A DNA stretch of 64,000 nucleotides from Nocardia sp. NBC_01730 (lineage in GTDB: Bacteria > Actinomycetota > Actinomycetes > Mycobacteriales > Mycobacteriaceae), in assembly GCF_035920445.1 (NCBI RefSeq), contig NZ_CP109162.1, positions 2,046,001 through 2,110,000 of the forward strand, read 5' to 3'. Shown here piece after piece: positions 1-30,460 of this stretch. The translations under genes and the position numbers were made by a program. How positions within the stretch are numbered: the stretch's first letter is position 1; each line of letters starts with the position of its first letter. The notes under the pieces were generated by a model. It was not told where the DNA came from. It saw only the letters and a list, made by a program, of their open reading frames with translations, and did no database searches.

Positions 1-22049
<22,049 letters not shown>

Positions 22050-22195
22050 GTCAGATCACCCGGACCCGACGGAAATAAGATCGGACACACAGCCCGAAAT
22101 ACTCAGGGACGGACCGACCACACCACACACGCGCTACCGAAACCCCATCGAAATTCGATAGCACCGAATCAGCGGACATGGCAACCCATCTCAGG

Positions 22196-22687
22196 TCACC
22201 AGCTGGAATCGTAAACTCCAGAAGACCGATCCGACGGCCTTACCCGACCCGGTTCGTCGTCGGCTACCTCTTGACGTTCCACCGCGTTCGGTGGGGCCAG
22301 CGACACGACCGGCGCGGCGGGGATCTGTCCCTGCACGTCGGGGAACCCCTCGACCAGGTCCGAGAACTTGGGCATCGTCATCTTCTGCTCGGTCAACGGC
22401 GCGAGGAGTTCGTCGGTCCGGCGAGCGATCTCCGCGGCGGCCTGCTGCGCGGCCTGGGTCATCGCCGCGGCGATCTCGTCGTAATCCAAATCGTCGATAT
22501 CCGAGGAGAACTTGGTCTCGATCACCACACCGTCGGCGTTGACCGTCACCGTGACCCGCCGATCCCGCACCGAAGCCGACGCGGTCAACCGGGCCCGCTG
22601 CTGCTGTAACCCCGAAATCAACTGCATCTGCTGGGTAAAGGAATCCATCGCTTCCGCGAAGGAAGCGTCGGCAAAATCATCCGCCAT
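22196..22687 (-). CDS. YbaB/EbfC-family-like protein of the effector operon
   Basis: The 163-residue product has a central strand set, VRDRRVTVTVNADGVVIETK, then a long helix with DLDYDEIAAAMTQAAQQAAA and a Pro-rich acidic tail. This matches actinobacterial YbaB/EbfC-like proteins, which often sit beside WXG100/EspC-type genes. Canonical YbaB proteins bind DNA; the type VII-associated branch has no firmly established role. It starts 3 bp after the EspC-like gene and precedes the giant gene by 146 bp on the same strand, so an operon is likely. The ATG at 22687 is preceded by a GAAGGG-type site. Confidence 0.75.
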   Translation of the reverse strand: MADDFADASFAEAMDSFTQQMQLISGLQQQRARLTASASVRDRRVTVTVNADGVVIETKFSSDIDDLDYDEIAAAMTQAAQQAAAEIARRTDELLAPLTEQKMTMPKFSDLVEGFPDVQGQIPAAPVVSLAPPNAVERQEVADDEPGRVRPSDRSSGVYDSSW

Positions 22688-22690
22688 GCC

Positions 22691-23050
22691 TCAACCCTTC
22701 ACCGTGACGTTCGGGACAGTGTTGGCGATGGTGTGACCGGACCCGATATCGACATTCTTCAACGAATCCGCCGCATCGACCTGCCCCTTGGACGCGGCAC
22801 CGACCACCTCGGCGGCACTGTTGTTTCCGTCGTGCACCGCGGTGAACTGTGTCCGCAGGCCTTGCTGCCCGCCCTTGTCTCGGATGAAGTCCTCGCTGAA
22901 ATCATCACCCGCGGCGACGGTCAGGAACTTGCCCCACAACGACGCCGCTGTCCTGCTGTGGTTGATCAACGCTTCCTGGGCCTCGGCGAGAGCACCGCCG
23001 GCTTCTTTCAAAGCTGTGGTGTCGACGTCGAGGCTTTCGTTCTGCGTCAT
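22691..23050 (-). CDS. EspC/WXG100-like type VII secretion partner
   Basis: This 119-residue, mostly helical protein has TTALKEAGGALAEAQEALIN near the start and SLWGKF near residue 40. That resembles EspC/WXG100-superfamily secreted partners, which are short helical hairpins exported by ESX systems. I place the start at the ATG at 23050 because GATGAGGG lies seven bases upstream; a TTG at 23056 is also in frame. Its position ahead of the YbaB-like and giant genes suggests a co-secreted partner or targeting factor for the giant effector. Family membership rests on size, helicity and context, not on a strict WxG motif. Confidence 0.65.
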   Translation of the reverse strand: MTQNESLDVDTTALKEAGGALAEAQEALINHSRTAASLWGKFLTVAAGDDFSEDFIRDKGGQQGLRTQFTAVHDGNNSAAEVVGAASKGQVDAADSLKNVDIGSGHTIANTVPNVTVKG

Positions 23051-23091
23051 GCGCAACCCTCATCTTTCCCGCGTAACCGAGCTGGACCTGG

Positions 23092-24666
23092 TCATACCTG
23101 CGCGCCTTGGCGTTGCTGGAAACGCTGCTCGAAACCCTTCACGAACGTGGTCGGAGCGATCGAGGACGACGAGTGCTCCAGCACTCCGTCATCAGCGATA
23201 TAGAAGATGGCCCGGCCGATCGCGATCTCACCCCGAGGTACCGGCACATACACCATCCAGCCGCAACTGAACCGGTCACCGACCAGCTGATCGAGTGGGT
23301 AACCCGTCGTGTCCAAACCACGACCCTCGACATAGGAACGGACCCGGAAGATCGCTTCCTCTTCCGGCATCTGCTGTGGCAGCGACGCCACCACCCCCGC
23401 CAGCGTCAACTGATACATCGCGCCATCGATATCGAACCGGTCGTCCTCGGCGAACAGGTTCACCACCGTGTCCCGGGTCACCACACCCACCTCGGCGGCA
23501 GACACCAAAGCCGCCGCGGCGCTGCGGTGTTGCGCGCTCGGTGGCTGCGCGGCCAAACCCGCGACGATCCCGACCACCGTGTTCGCCGTCCACACCCCCG
23601 GCACCGCCGTAGCGCACTGCTCCGCCGACGGGGACTCACCCCGATACCAACGCCCACCCTCCCACCAATAAACAAACGACATCAACCCCGTCGCTGCCCG
23701 CGGGTTCAGCACCGGATTAGCCACCCACTCCGGTGCGCCCGCATAAAACCTCGGCATCGGCGCACCATCGTTATAGGTGGCATCCAGATTCGCCGACTCC
23801 CACACCCCACCCGACAACACCGCACGACCACCCGGCAGCGAATACAACGTGCACCCACCACGCCGCGAGCTTTCGAACCAGCCCATCGACGGCAACACCC
23901 GCGGACCCCAATCCGAACCCGCCGCGACGAAAGCCGCCGAAATACACGCCCACCGCGCCCACATCTCCGGGAAATCAGGAAACTCGTTCTCCGCCAACGA
24001 CGGCCACACCTTGCCCGCCCGGTCGGCCCGAGCCCCTACCGCCGCGTCCTGCGGGGTACGCGCCTGCCGCCCACCATGCCCGATATACGCAGCCAGCCAC
24101 ACCGGCAACGTCTCACGCGGGAACACTTCCACATCCGCGCGATAAGACTCGGGCTCGAACAACTGCCCATCCGGGAACGGCTCATCACCGAAGTCGTAAT
24201 CGACCTCGAACTCCCCCACCGCACTCAACCGGACCAGCAACCGCCACCACGGCTCCCCATCCAACTCCGCGACCAACCCCCGATGCTCCCGCACCCGCTC
24301 CAACACCACCGCAGGCGGCTCCGCGCGCATCGAACGCTCACCATCGGTATAAACCACCTCGGCATACCCATTGACCGTGGTCAACGCGAACACCGCATCC
24401 AACTGCCGCCACCCCTCCGGAGCAGCCCCAGCCAACACATCCGCGATCTCCCGCGCCAACACCCGATCCCGGCCCTCAGCCGCCTCACCACCCCCCTCAG
24501 AAACCACGACACCCTCAACTACATCCGCAACATCCGGCGCATCCGCAGCATCCGGGGCATCCGGCGACAAACTGAAACCGACATCCGGCTCGCTGTTCTC
24601 GCCTACCCCATCCGCCGGGTCGTCCTTGTTGTGATCGCTCACAGCCCGCTCCCACCCGTCATCCAC
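23092..24666 (-). CDS. YezG/DUF600-like immunity or chaperone protein with Imm35/YrhB-like C-terminus
   Basis: The 524-residue protein begins with a disordered acidic stretch. Residues about 60-195 (LAREIADVLAGAAPEGW through LSAVGEFEVDYDFGDEPF) resemble the YezG/DUF600 fold, known in antitoxin and immunity proteins. A tryptophan-rich middle (SDWGPRVLPSMGWFESS, YWWEGGRWYRG) follows. The last 90 residues (AIFRVRSYVEGRG, GWMVYVPV, AIFYIADDGVLEHSSSS) resemble Imm35/YrhB-type immunity domains. It lies upstream of the giant gene on the same strand, as immunity or chaperone genes often do beside toxins. A GTG at 24642 with GGGAGCGGG upstream is an alternative start. The function is inferred. Confidence 0.55.
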   Translation of the reverse strand: MDDGWERAVSDHNKDDPADGVGENSEPDVGFSLSPDAPDAADAPDVADVVEGVVVSEGGGEAAEGRDRVLAREIADVLAGAAPEGWRQLDAVFALTTVNGYAEVVYTDGERSMRAEPPAVVLERVREHRGLVAELDGEPWWRLLVRLSAVGEFEVDYDFGDEPFPDGQLFEPESYRADVEVFPRETLPVWLAAYIGHGGRQARTPQDAAVGARADRAGKVWPSLAENEFPDFPEMWARWACISAAFVAAGSDWGPRVLPSMGWFESSRRGGCTLYSLPGGRAVLSGGVWESANLDATYNDGAPMPRFYAGAPEWVANPVLNPRAATGLMSFVYWWEGGRWYRGESPSAEQCATAVPGVWTANTVVGIVAGLAAQPPSAQHRSAAAALVSAAEVGVVTRDTVVNLFAEDDRFDIDGAMYQLTLAGVVASLPQQMPEEEAIFRVRSYVEGRGLDTTGYPLDQLVGDRFSCGWMVYVPVPRGEIAIGRAIFYIADDGVLEHSSSSIAPTTFVKGFEQRFQQRQGAQV

Positions 24667-24891
24667 CTCACCCCGATATTTTCACTTATCCCCTCCCCAC
24701 AACCAACTCCCACGACAGGGAAGGGAGGGAGGGAGTGTCGGATTAACCGCGGATCTGACCCCGGTAGGGGTTAGTTCTCGGTCGTAGTGGTGTGGGTTGA
24801 TTGTCAGGCGGGCGCCGGTGCGAGCGTGACGGCGTGCCAGAGGCGTTGCCAAAGGATCGTGCAGGAATCGAGAGGTAGTTTCAGTGAGATC

Positions 24892-25079
24892 ATCGCACAT
24901 GTTCGCTGCGGGGTGGCTGTCTCGACGAGAGGAATCTCGCGTCGGCAGCTGGGTTGGTGCCTGTCATGGAATTGGCTGAACAGACAGGGCTTTCGGCATT
25001 GATCGGCGAGTACGTGACGGTGGACTCGGCGCGGGTGGCTTCCAGGGCGGTGAACCCTGCCGGGAAGCTCACGGCGCTA
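24892..25079 (+). pseudogene. IS1380-family transposase, 5' fragment
   Basis: The plus strand encodes DERNLASAAGLVPVMELAEQ, then TGLSALIGEYV and RAVNPAGKLTALV, the typical beginning of actinobacterial IS1380 transposases. The usual 'VAVFDERN' is broken by a one-base loss just before DERN. The fragment ends exactly at the TA dinucleotide where the IS630-type element is inserted. No matching 3' part is joined on the other side of that element. The remaining bases back to 24667 hold no gene I can support. Confidence 0.6.
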
Positions 25080-25092
25080 GTGCCGCTTCAAG
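25080..25092. repeat. IS630 inverted repeat, left
   Basis: GTGCCGCTTCAAG, preceded by TA at 25078-25079, pairs perfectly with the right repeat at 28024-28036. Confidence 0.85.
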
Positions 25093-25945
25093 CAACGTAG
25101 GGCAGGTAATCGGGCAGCCGGATCTTGGAGTTGACGGCGAACTCGCGTTTGGGTTCTGCGTGCTGGTTGCGCCAGCGGATGTAGGCGCCGATGGCGTCGT
25201 CCTGCTCGCCGTGGCTGCGATGGTCGGTGCCGTTGAGCGCGAAGTAGCGCAGCGCGGCGAACTCGGACTCGATCCAGTTCAGCCACGACGAGTAGGTCGG
25301 CAGAAGTACCAGTTCCACGTCATTGTCGGCGGCCCATGCGCGGACCTCGGCCTTTTTGTGCGGACCGAAGTTGTCCACGATCACATACAGTCGCTGGCCG
25401 GGCCAGCGGGCGCGCAGGGTTTTGAGAAAGCCCAGAAACTCTTGCCAGCGCTTGCGATCCCGGATGCGGTAGTAGATCTGGCCGGTGGCCAGATCCAGCG
25501 CACCGAGCAGATGCCGCACCCCCTCGGTGCGGCGATAGGTCGCCCGCAACCGGGCCGGTCGCCGCTTCGGATACCAGCCCTGACCCGGCCGCGGCAGCAG
25601 GTTCAGCGGACCGAACTCGTCGGCGCAGATCACCCGCCCGTCGGCGGGCGGGTGATCGTAAAGGTCGAGAACGCGGGCCATCTTGGCGGCGAACTCGGGG
25701 TCCTTGCCGGCCTTCCACGTTTTGGTGGCCTGCCACGACACGCCCTCGGCCTTCAAAATCTTGCGCAGCGTCTCATGGCTGATATCGGCGATCTCGTTCT
25801 CGCGCAACACATCACGCAGCTTAGCCAGGCTCCACACCGAGAACGGCCAGCCCAGGTCACGGGGACAGCACCGAGCGATCTGACCGATGCGTTCACGCGT
25901 CACCCGGTCGGTCTTGCTCGGCCTGCCCCCGCTCATTTTGGACAC
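25088..25945 (-). pseudogene. IS630-family transposase, C-terminal catalytic part
   Basis: This part begins SGGRPSKTDRVTRERIGQI and carries the DDE catalytic positions: D in ICADEFGPLN, D in VIVDNFGPHKKAE and E in WLNWIESEFAALR. The N-terminal DNA-binding half lies at 27706-27994, beyond the IS1182-type insertion. IS630 transposases usually continue 'ALDPKWSGGRP' across this junction. Here removing the insertion and one 5-bp target copy leaves DPK followed by TGA, one base short of the open frame. Confidence 0.85.
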
Positions 25946-27705
25946 CGTTGGCGAATTCGGTTGGGGCAGCGTTCATCCGGCAAGATCGACACGGGTATTT
26001 CGGGTCCGGGGTTGGTGGAGGTCGTGGTGTCGTTGCGTCCGTGTAGGTGCGATGTGGTTCCGGTGGAGACGGCCCGGGTTGCCCGGGCTGTCTTCCCGGA
26101 GGGCTGTCTGGCGATGCGGATGCGCGACGTTCTGGGGCCTGTGTTCTCCGATGACGAGTTCACGCAGGTGTTCTCGCGTCGCGGTCAGCCCGCGATCTCG
26201 CCGGCGTTGCTGGCGTTGGTGTCGGTGCTGCAGTTCGCCGAAGGGTTCTCCGATCGTCGAGCCGCGCAAGCGGTTCGGTCCCGGATCGACTGGAAGTACG
26301 CGCTGGGATTGGAGCTGAGCGATCCCGGTTTCGATTACTCGGTGCTCAGTGAGTTCCGGTCCCGGCTGATCGTCGGCGGGCTGGAGCAGCGGGTACTCGA
26401 TGCGGTGCTGGAGGCGGCGCGTCGAGCCGGGCTGTTGAAGGCGGGTGGCCGGCAGCGATCCGACTCCACGCATGTGCTGGCCGCGGTGCGTGACCTCAAT
26501 CGGCTGCAGTTCGTGACCGAGACGCTGCGTGCCGCGCTCAACGCGCTCGCCGCCGCGGCACCGGATTGGCTGGCCGGCATCGCCGAACCCGACTGGTTCG
26601 ACCGCTACAGCGCGCGCTGCGAAGACACCCGGTTCCCGAGCCGCTGGGCCGCACGGGCGGCCCACGCGAACCAGGTCGGATCCGACGGCATGACTGTGCT
26701 GTGCGCGGTCACGGCCGGCAAGGCACCCGCCTGGCTGCGGCAGCTTCCGGCGGTGGAGTTGCTGCGTCGGGTCTGGGTGCAGCAGTACTACGTCATCGAC
26801 GACGGGACGGTGGCCTGGCGGGACAAGAAGGATCTGCCCCCGGCGGCGATCCGCTACTGCTCGCCGTATGACGAGCAGGCTCGCACCGGCACCAAACGCG
26901 ACGCGTCCTGGAACGGCTACAAGGTCCACCTCACCGAGACCTGCGAGCCCGACGCACCGCACTTGATCACTCACGTCGCCACCACCGCAGCCCCGGTTCC
27001 GGACATGGCGATGACCGCAGCGATCCACGCCGGCCTCGCCGAGCGGGATCTGCTGCCCGACGTGCATCTGGTTGATGCCGGATACGTCGATGCCGACCTG
27101 CTCATCACCGCGCAGCAAGACCACGGCGTCGAACTTCTCGGCCCGGCGAAGGCGCCGACCGGCTGGCAAGCCACAGCCGACGGCGGTTACACCCTGCCCG
27201 ATTTCACGATCGACTGGGAGAACGAGAAGGTCACCTGCCCGCAAGGCGCCGTTTCCAACTCCTGGAAAGCAGACCGCTCCCAGGACGGGACACCCGTGAT
27301 CAGGGTGCGTTTCCCCAGCGCAGAGTGCCGTCAGTGCCCGGCACGCGAACACTGCACCCGCTCCAGCACAGGTCGGCGCCTGACTCTTCGGCATCGTGCC
27401 CAGCACCAGGCCCTGCAGCTGGCTCGCGCCGAACAGCAGACCGACCAGTGGCAACAGCGCTACCAGCATCGCGCGGGCGTGGAAGGCACCATTGCCCAAG
27501 GCATCCGATCCTGCGGTCTGCGCCGATCCCGCTACCGCGGCCTGACCAAGACCAGTCTTCAACACCTACTGACTGCAGCAGGACTCAACCTCAACCGACT
27601 CAACACCTGGTGGGAGACAACGCCGTTCGCTCCAACCCGAACGTCACATTTCGCAGCCCTCCGGCCCGCCGCCTGACAGCGGGCCGGAATTCGCCAACGG
27701 TGTCT
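25940..27705 (+). mobile_element. IS1182-family element nested in the IS630-type transposase gene
   Basis: Inverted repeats GACACCGTTGGCGAATTC (25941-25958) and GAATTCGCCAACGGTGTC (27687-27704) bound the element; the bases just outside (G at 25940, T at 27705) do not pair. ATTTT occurs directly outside at 25935-25939 and 27706-27710 and is the likely target duplication. The element carries one plus-strand transposase. Confidence 0.8.
26027..27676 (+). CDS. IS1182-family transposase
   Basis: The 549-residue product starts at a GTG (26027) preceded by GGAGG, giving the family opening SLRPCRCDVVPVETARVARA and later MRMRDVLGPVFSDDEF. It contains ISPALLALVSVLQF, the helical N-terminal domain, and RSDSTHVLAAVRDLNRL with the first catalytic Asp. 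A KRDASWNGYKVHLTE strand and a CxxC-like CRQCPAREHCTRS motif follow, then RAGVEGTIAQGIRSCGLRR near the end. No frameshift or internal stop is visible, so it may be intact. An upstream in-frame extension to 25160 overlaps the antisense IS630 gene and is not real. Confidence 0.9.
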   Translation: MSLRPCRCDVVPVETARVARAVFPEGCLAMRMRDVLGPVFSDDEFTQVFSRRGQPAISPALLALVSVLQFAEGFSDRRAAQAVRSRIDWKYALGLELSDPGFDYSVLSEFRSRLIVGGLEQRVLDAVLEAARRAGLLKAGGRQRSDSTHVLAAVRDLNRLQFVTETLRAALNALAAAAPDWLAGIAEPDWFDRYSARCEDTRFPSRWAARAAHANQVGSDGMTVLCAVTAGKAPAWLRQLPAVELLRRVWVQQYYVIDDGTVAWRDKKDLPPAAIRYCSPYDEQARTGTKRDASWNGYKVHLTETCEPDAPHLITHVATTAAPVPDMAMTAAIHAGLAERDLLPDVHLVDAGYVDADLLITAQQDHGVELLGPAKAPTGWQATADGGYTLPDFTIDWENEKVTCPQGAVSNSWKADRSQDGTPVIRVRFPSAECRQCPAREHCTRSSTGRRLTLRHRAQHQALQLARAEQQTDQWQQRYQHRAGVEGTIAQGIRSCGLRRSRYRGLTKTSLQHLLTAAGLNLNRLNTWWETTPFAPTRTSHFAALRPAA

Positions 27706-27994
27706 ATTTTGGGTCCAGCGCCGCGAACCCTTTCTCGTTGAAATCGTGGATCACTTGGCGCACATAGCCTTCCGAGACCTGCATCAACCGGCAGATCAGC
27801 GGCACCGGCTGTCCCTGAGCCGAGGCCATCACCACGATCGCGCGCCGCATCCGCACCGGCTGCTTACTCGTCCGCGCGATCTGCTGCAACCGCCGACCCT
27901 CTTCCGGGGTCACCGACCGCACGAACACTTCCGGTTTCCGAGCCACCGGCATCACCTCCGCCAGCAGCATCACCGGCCGACCACCCACGATCAA
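27706..27994 (-). pseudogene. IS630-family transposase, N-terminal helix-turn-helix part
   Basis: The minus-strand fragment carries RSVTPEEGRRLQQIARTSKQ, then a helix-turn-helix with LICRLMQVSEGYVRQVIHDF, and ends FAALDPK followed by a stop at the IS1182-type junction. The start could be the ATG at 27994 or the one at 27952 (MPVARKPEVFV). It is the front half of the transposase at 25088-25945. Confidence 0.85.
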
Positions 27995-28023
27995 CCCGAC
28001 ACTCGGTTACCGAAGCAACCTTC

Positions 28024-28036
28024 CTTGAAGCGGCAC
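28024..28036. repeat. IS630 inverted repeat, right
   Basis: CTTGAAGCGGCAC, followed by TA at 28037-28038, is the reverse complement of the left repeat. Confidence 0.85.
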
Positions 28037-28038
28037 TA

Positions 28039-28416
28039 GGCGATCCGCCACCCCAGCTTGGCCGTCGTATTGCGAAGCGCAAGCCCGGACGATGCCCGGA
28101 AATACAGGTGAAACCCCGCAGGTGTGGCCACAGCGTACGTGTCGGTTGGCGCTTCTTCGCCAGCACGAGTAGCCAACAGCGCCAACGCATCTCGACCGTG
28201 GCGTGCACCCGCAGACCTCTTCGGGCGCGTGACCGCCACGGCCGTCATCGAGATCGATGACAACAAGGCCCGCCTTCCGGTCACAATGCCGAGGTTGTTG
28301 CGCCCACCGTCAGCCCAATACCGGTGGATGCAATCGGGATCGGTGGTCGCCCATTCGTCCCAACCGCGCACCGCGGGAGTCTTCCCGAGCGGGACCAACG
28401 GATTAACCTGCGCCAT
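28039..28416 (-). pseudogene. Bifunctional DNA primase/polymerase (Prim-Pol), N-terminal fragment
   Basis: The fragment reads NPLVPLGKTPAVRGWDEWAT, NNLGIVTGRRALLSS, TDTYAVATPAGFHLYFR and LALRNTTAKLGWRI. This is the N-terminal Prim-Pol domain of replication proteins from plasmids, phages and integrative elements. It is cut at the TA where the IS630-type element sits. The expected catalytic 'vvIDlDDG' after VTGR is replaced by an unrelated stretch (ALLSSISMTAVAVTRPKRSA), which points to a local double frameshift. It is non-functional. Confidence 0.7.
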
Positions 28417-28524
28417 TCACGGTATTTGAGTTGTCGGCACCCTGGATATGTGAAAAGGTGTTCCGACCTGCGACAATTCGGCTTGTCGAGAGTCGAATCA
28501 GCAGAAGAAGGAAACACCTTTTCG

Positions 28525-29904
28525 GTGCGTGAGTCTACGTGGTATCCGCGGCTGGCCGCGGACGGGGATGGGTCGGGGCTGGTGTCGCAGGCGGGAACGC
28601 TGCTACTGGTGCGCACCGCGGAGAAGATCGGACTGGTCAAGGGCCTGTCGCAGGCGTTGGCGCCGTGGCGCAAACCGATGTCTACGCACAATCCGGGCAA
28701 GATCGTGCTGGACTTGGCCATCGCGGTCGCGGCCGGGGGTGACTGCGCTGCGGATGTGTCGCTGCTGCGCACCCAGCCAGCCATGTTCGGGCCGGTCGCG
28801 TCGGATCCGACGGTGTCGCGGTTGGTGTCCGCCCTCGCCGAGGACGTACCGAAAGCGTTGTCCGCCATTGCATCAGCGCGGGCCGCGGCGCGGGCCTCGG
28901 TGTGGAAACGCGCCGGAGAATCAGCACCCGATCACGGGATCGACGCGGAGAATCCGTTGATCATCGATCTGGATGCCACCCTGCTCGACGCGCACAGCGA
29001 GAAGGAGAAAGCCGCCCCAACCTTCAAGCGCGGGTAGGGCTTTCACCCGTTGTGCGCGTTCATCGACCACGGTCCCGACGGCACCGGCGAGCCCGCGGTG
29101 ATGCTGCTGCGGCCCGGGAACTCCGGCGCCAACACCGCCGCCGACCACAAACAGGTTCTCGCTGACGCGCTGGCCCAGCTGCCGTGGCGTCCCTCGTGGC
29201 GAGTCGGTCGAAAAGTGCTGGTGCGCACCGACGCCGGCGGCGGCACCCACGAATTCGTGAAGTACTGCCACGCGAGGCGGGTGCAGTACTCGCTCGGGTT
29301 CACCCTCACCGACGCCCTCGTCGACGCGGTCAACAAGGTCCCGAAGAAGGTGTGGACCCCCGCCTACGACGCCGACGGGAAGGTTCGTGACGGCGCGTGG
29401 GTTGCCGAGATCACCGGCATGGTCGACCTATCCGGCTGGCCAGCGGGGATGCGCCTGGTCGTGCGGAAAGAAAGGCCGCATCCGGGTGCCCAGCTGCGGT
29501 TCACCGACCTCGACGGGCTGCGGCTGACCGCGTTCGTCACCAACACCCGCCGCGGGCAGATCCCCGATCTCGAGCTGCGCCACCGCCGCCGGGCTCGCTG
29601 CGAGGATCGTATCCGCGCTGGTAAGGACACCGGAATGCGTAACCTACCGTTCAAATCCTTTGCGGCCAACCAGATCTGGCTGGCGCTGGTCGCGCTCGCG
29701 CTCGATCTGACCGCCTGGATGCAGATGCTGGCACTCACCGGCCAGGTCGCCCGCCGATGGGAACCGAAAACCCTTCGCCTGCACCTGTTCTCACTACCCG
29801 GCCGCATCGCCCGCCACGCCCGCAAAACCCGGCTGCATCTACCCCGATCAGCCCCGACCACCAGCCTGCTCCTCGCCGCGATGACCCGCCTCGAAGCGAC
29901 CTGA
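28525..29904 (+). pseudogene. IS1380-family transposase with an internal amber codon
   Basis: The frame starts at a GTG (28525) preceded by GAAGGAAA and reads VRESTWYPRLAADGDGSGLV. It has LDLAIAVAAGGDCAADVSLL and LIIDLDATLLDAHSEKE (a catalytic Asp region), then a TAG at 29035-29037. Translation continues in the same frame with GFHPLCAFIDHGPDG, VLVRTDAGGGTHEFVKY and the C-terminal LRLHLFSLPGRIARHARKTR. The family usually has GYGFHPL here, so one Tyr codon became TAG. The left end, near 28440, shows CCCTGGATATGTGAAAAGG, typical of this group. I could not fix the right end. Bases 29905-30135 hold no gene I can support. Confidence 0.8.
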
Positions 29905-30135
29905 CCAGCACAAACCGCCCCTACGAGACCAGAAAGACCACCACCGGGTCCGTGGAACCCGGCAGCCACCCGCTGACACGGGACGGCCAGCCACACCCAC
30001 CAGCCCAGATACCCGCCAAAAACCGAAATCCGAACGCGATCGGGCCAGCACGTCACCCGCAAGAAAGATCGAGGTTAACGCTCCAACCACGGCCTGCCGC
30101 AGCCAAAGCGGCGCGGAGCAGAGCGGAATTCCTGA

Positions 30136-30460
30136 TCATGGATCCTCCGATCCGGCGACCCGGTGCATTCGGTATTCGTTGTTGCACACCCCCTGATAGC
30201 AATGAATCAACGAGGCAAAGGCCCACTGGTTCCAGTCGTTGATGCCGTTGAAGAGAACCCGAACCGACCCGTTGATAACGGACGGTGTGGCGCCGGTATA
30301 CGTCGGCAACGGGATTGGCCGGTCAGCCGCGTCGGTCAGCCGTCGCAGAACGTCGCGCCCGCTGGTGGCGTCGGCCCACTGCTCGGGCGGTCGTTGGCCG
30401 TGGCTTTGGTCGAGATCGAGCACATGCAGGCCGCTGCGTCGCGCAAGCTGCGCGGGAGCG
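30136..30460 (-). pseudogene. Second Prim-Pol fragment
   Basis: On the minus strand VLDLDQSHGQRPPEQWADAT is followed by SGRDVLRRLTDAADRPIPL and TYTGATPS. This is the core of a Prim-Pol domain ('viDlD..hg..P.eW...').  After ATPS the sequence turns into unrelated codons (VINGSVRVLFNGINDWNQ) up to the stop. The N-terminal part is missing and the region above 30460 belongs to the kinase gene. It is not simply the missing part of the fragment at 28039-28416, since both cover overlapping portions of the domain. Confidence 0.6.

Larger units (their letters stand above)
25080..28036 (-). mobile_element. IS630-family element, interrupted by an IS1182-family element
   Basis: The outer ends are perfect 13-bp inverted repeats, GTGCCGCTTCAAG at 25080-25092 and CTTGAAGCGGCAC at 28024-28036. 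Each is flanked by TA (25078-25079 and 28037-28038), the target duplication typical of the IS630/Tc1-mariner group. The transposase lies on the minus strand and is split by a 1.77-kb insertion. The two flanks do not belong to one gene: an IS1380 fragment lies on the left and a primase fragment on the right. Confidence 0.85.

Noticed and set aside
23107..24774. A 555-residue plus-strand frame
   Set aside because: It is antisense to the YezG/Imm-like gene and is dominated by Arg, Pro and His codons.
25160..26026. The upstream extension of the IS1182-type transposase frame
   Set aside because: It overlaps the IS630 catalytic gene in antisense and crosses the element boundary. The family start SLRP is at 26027.
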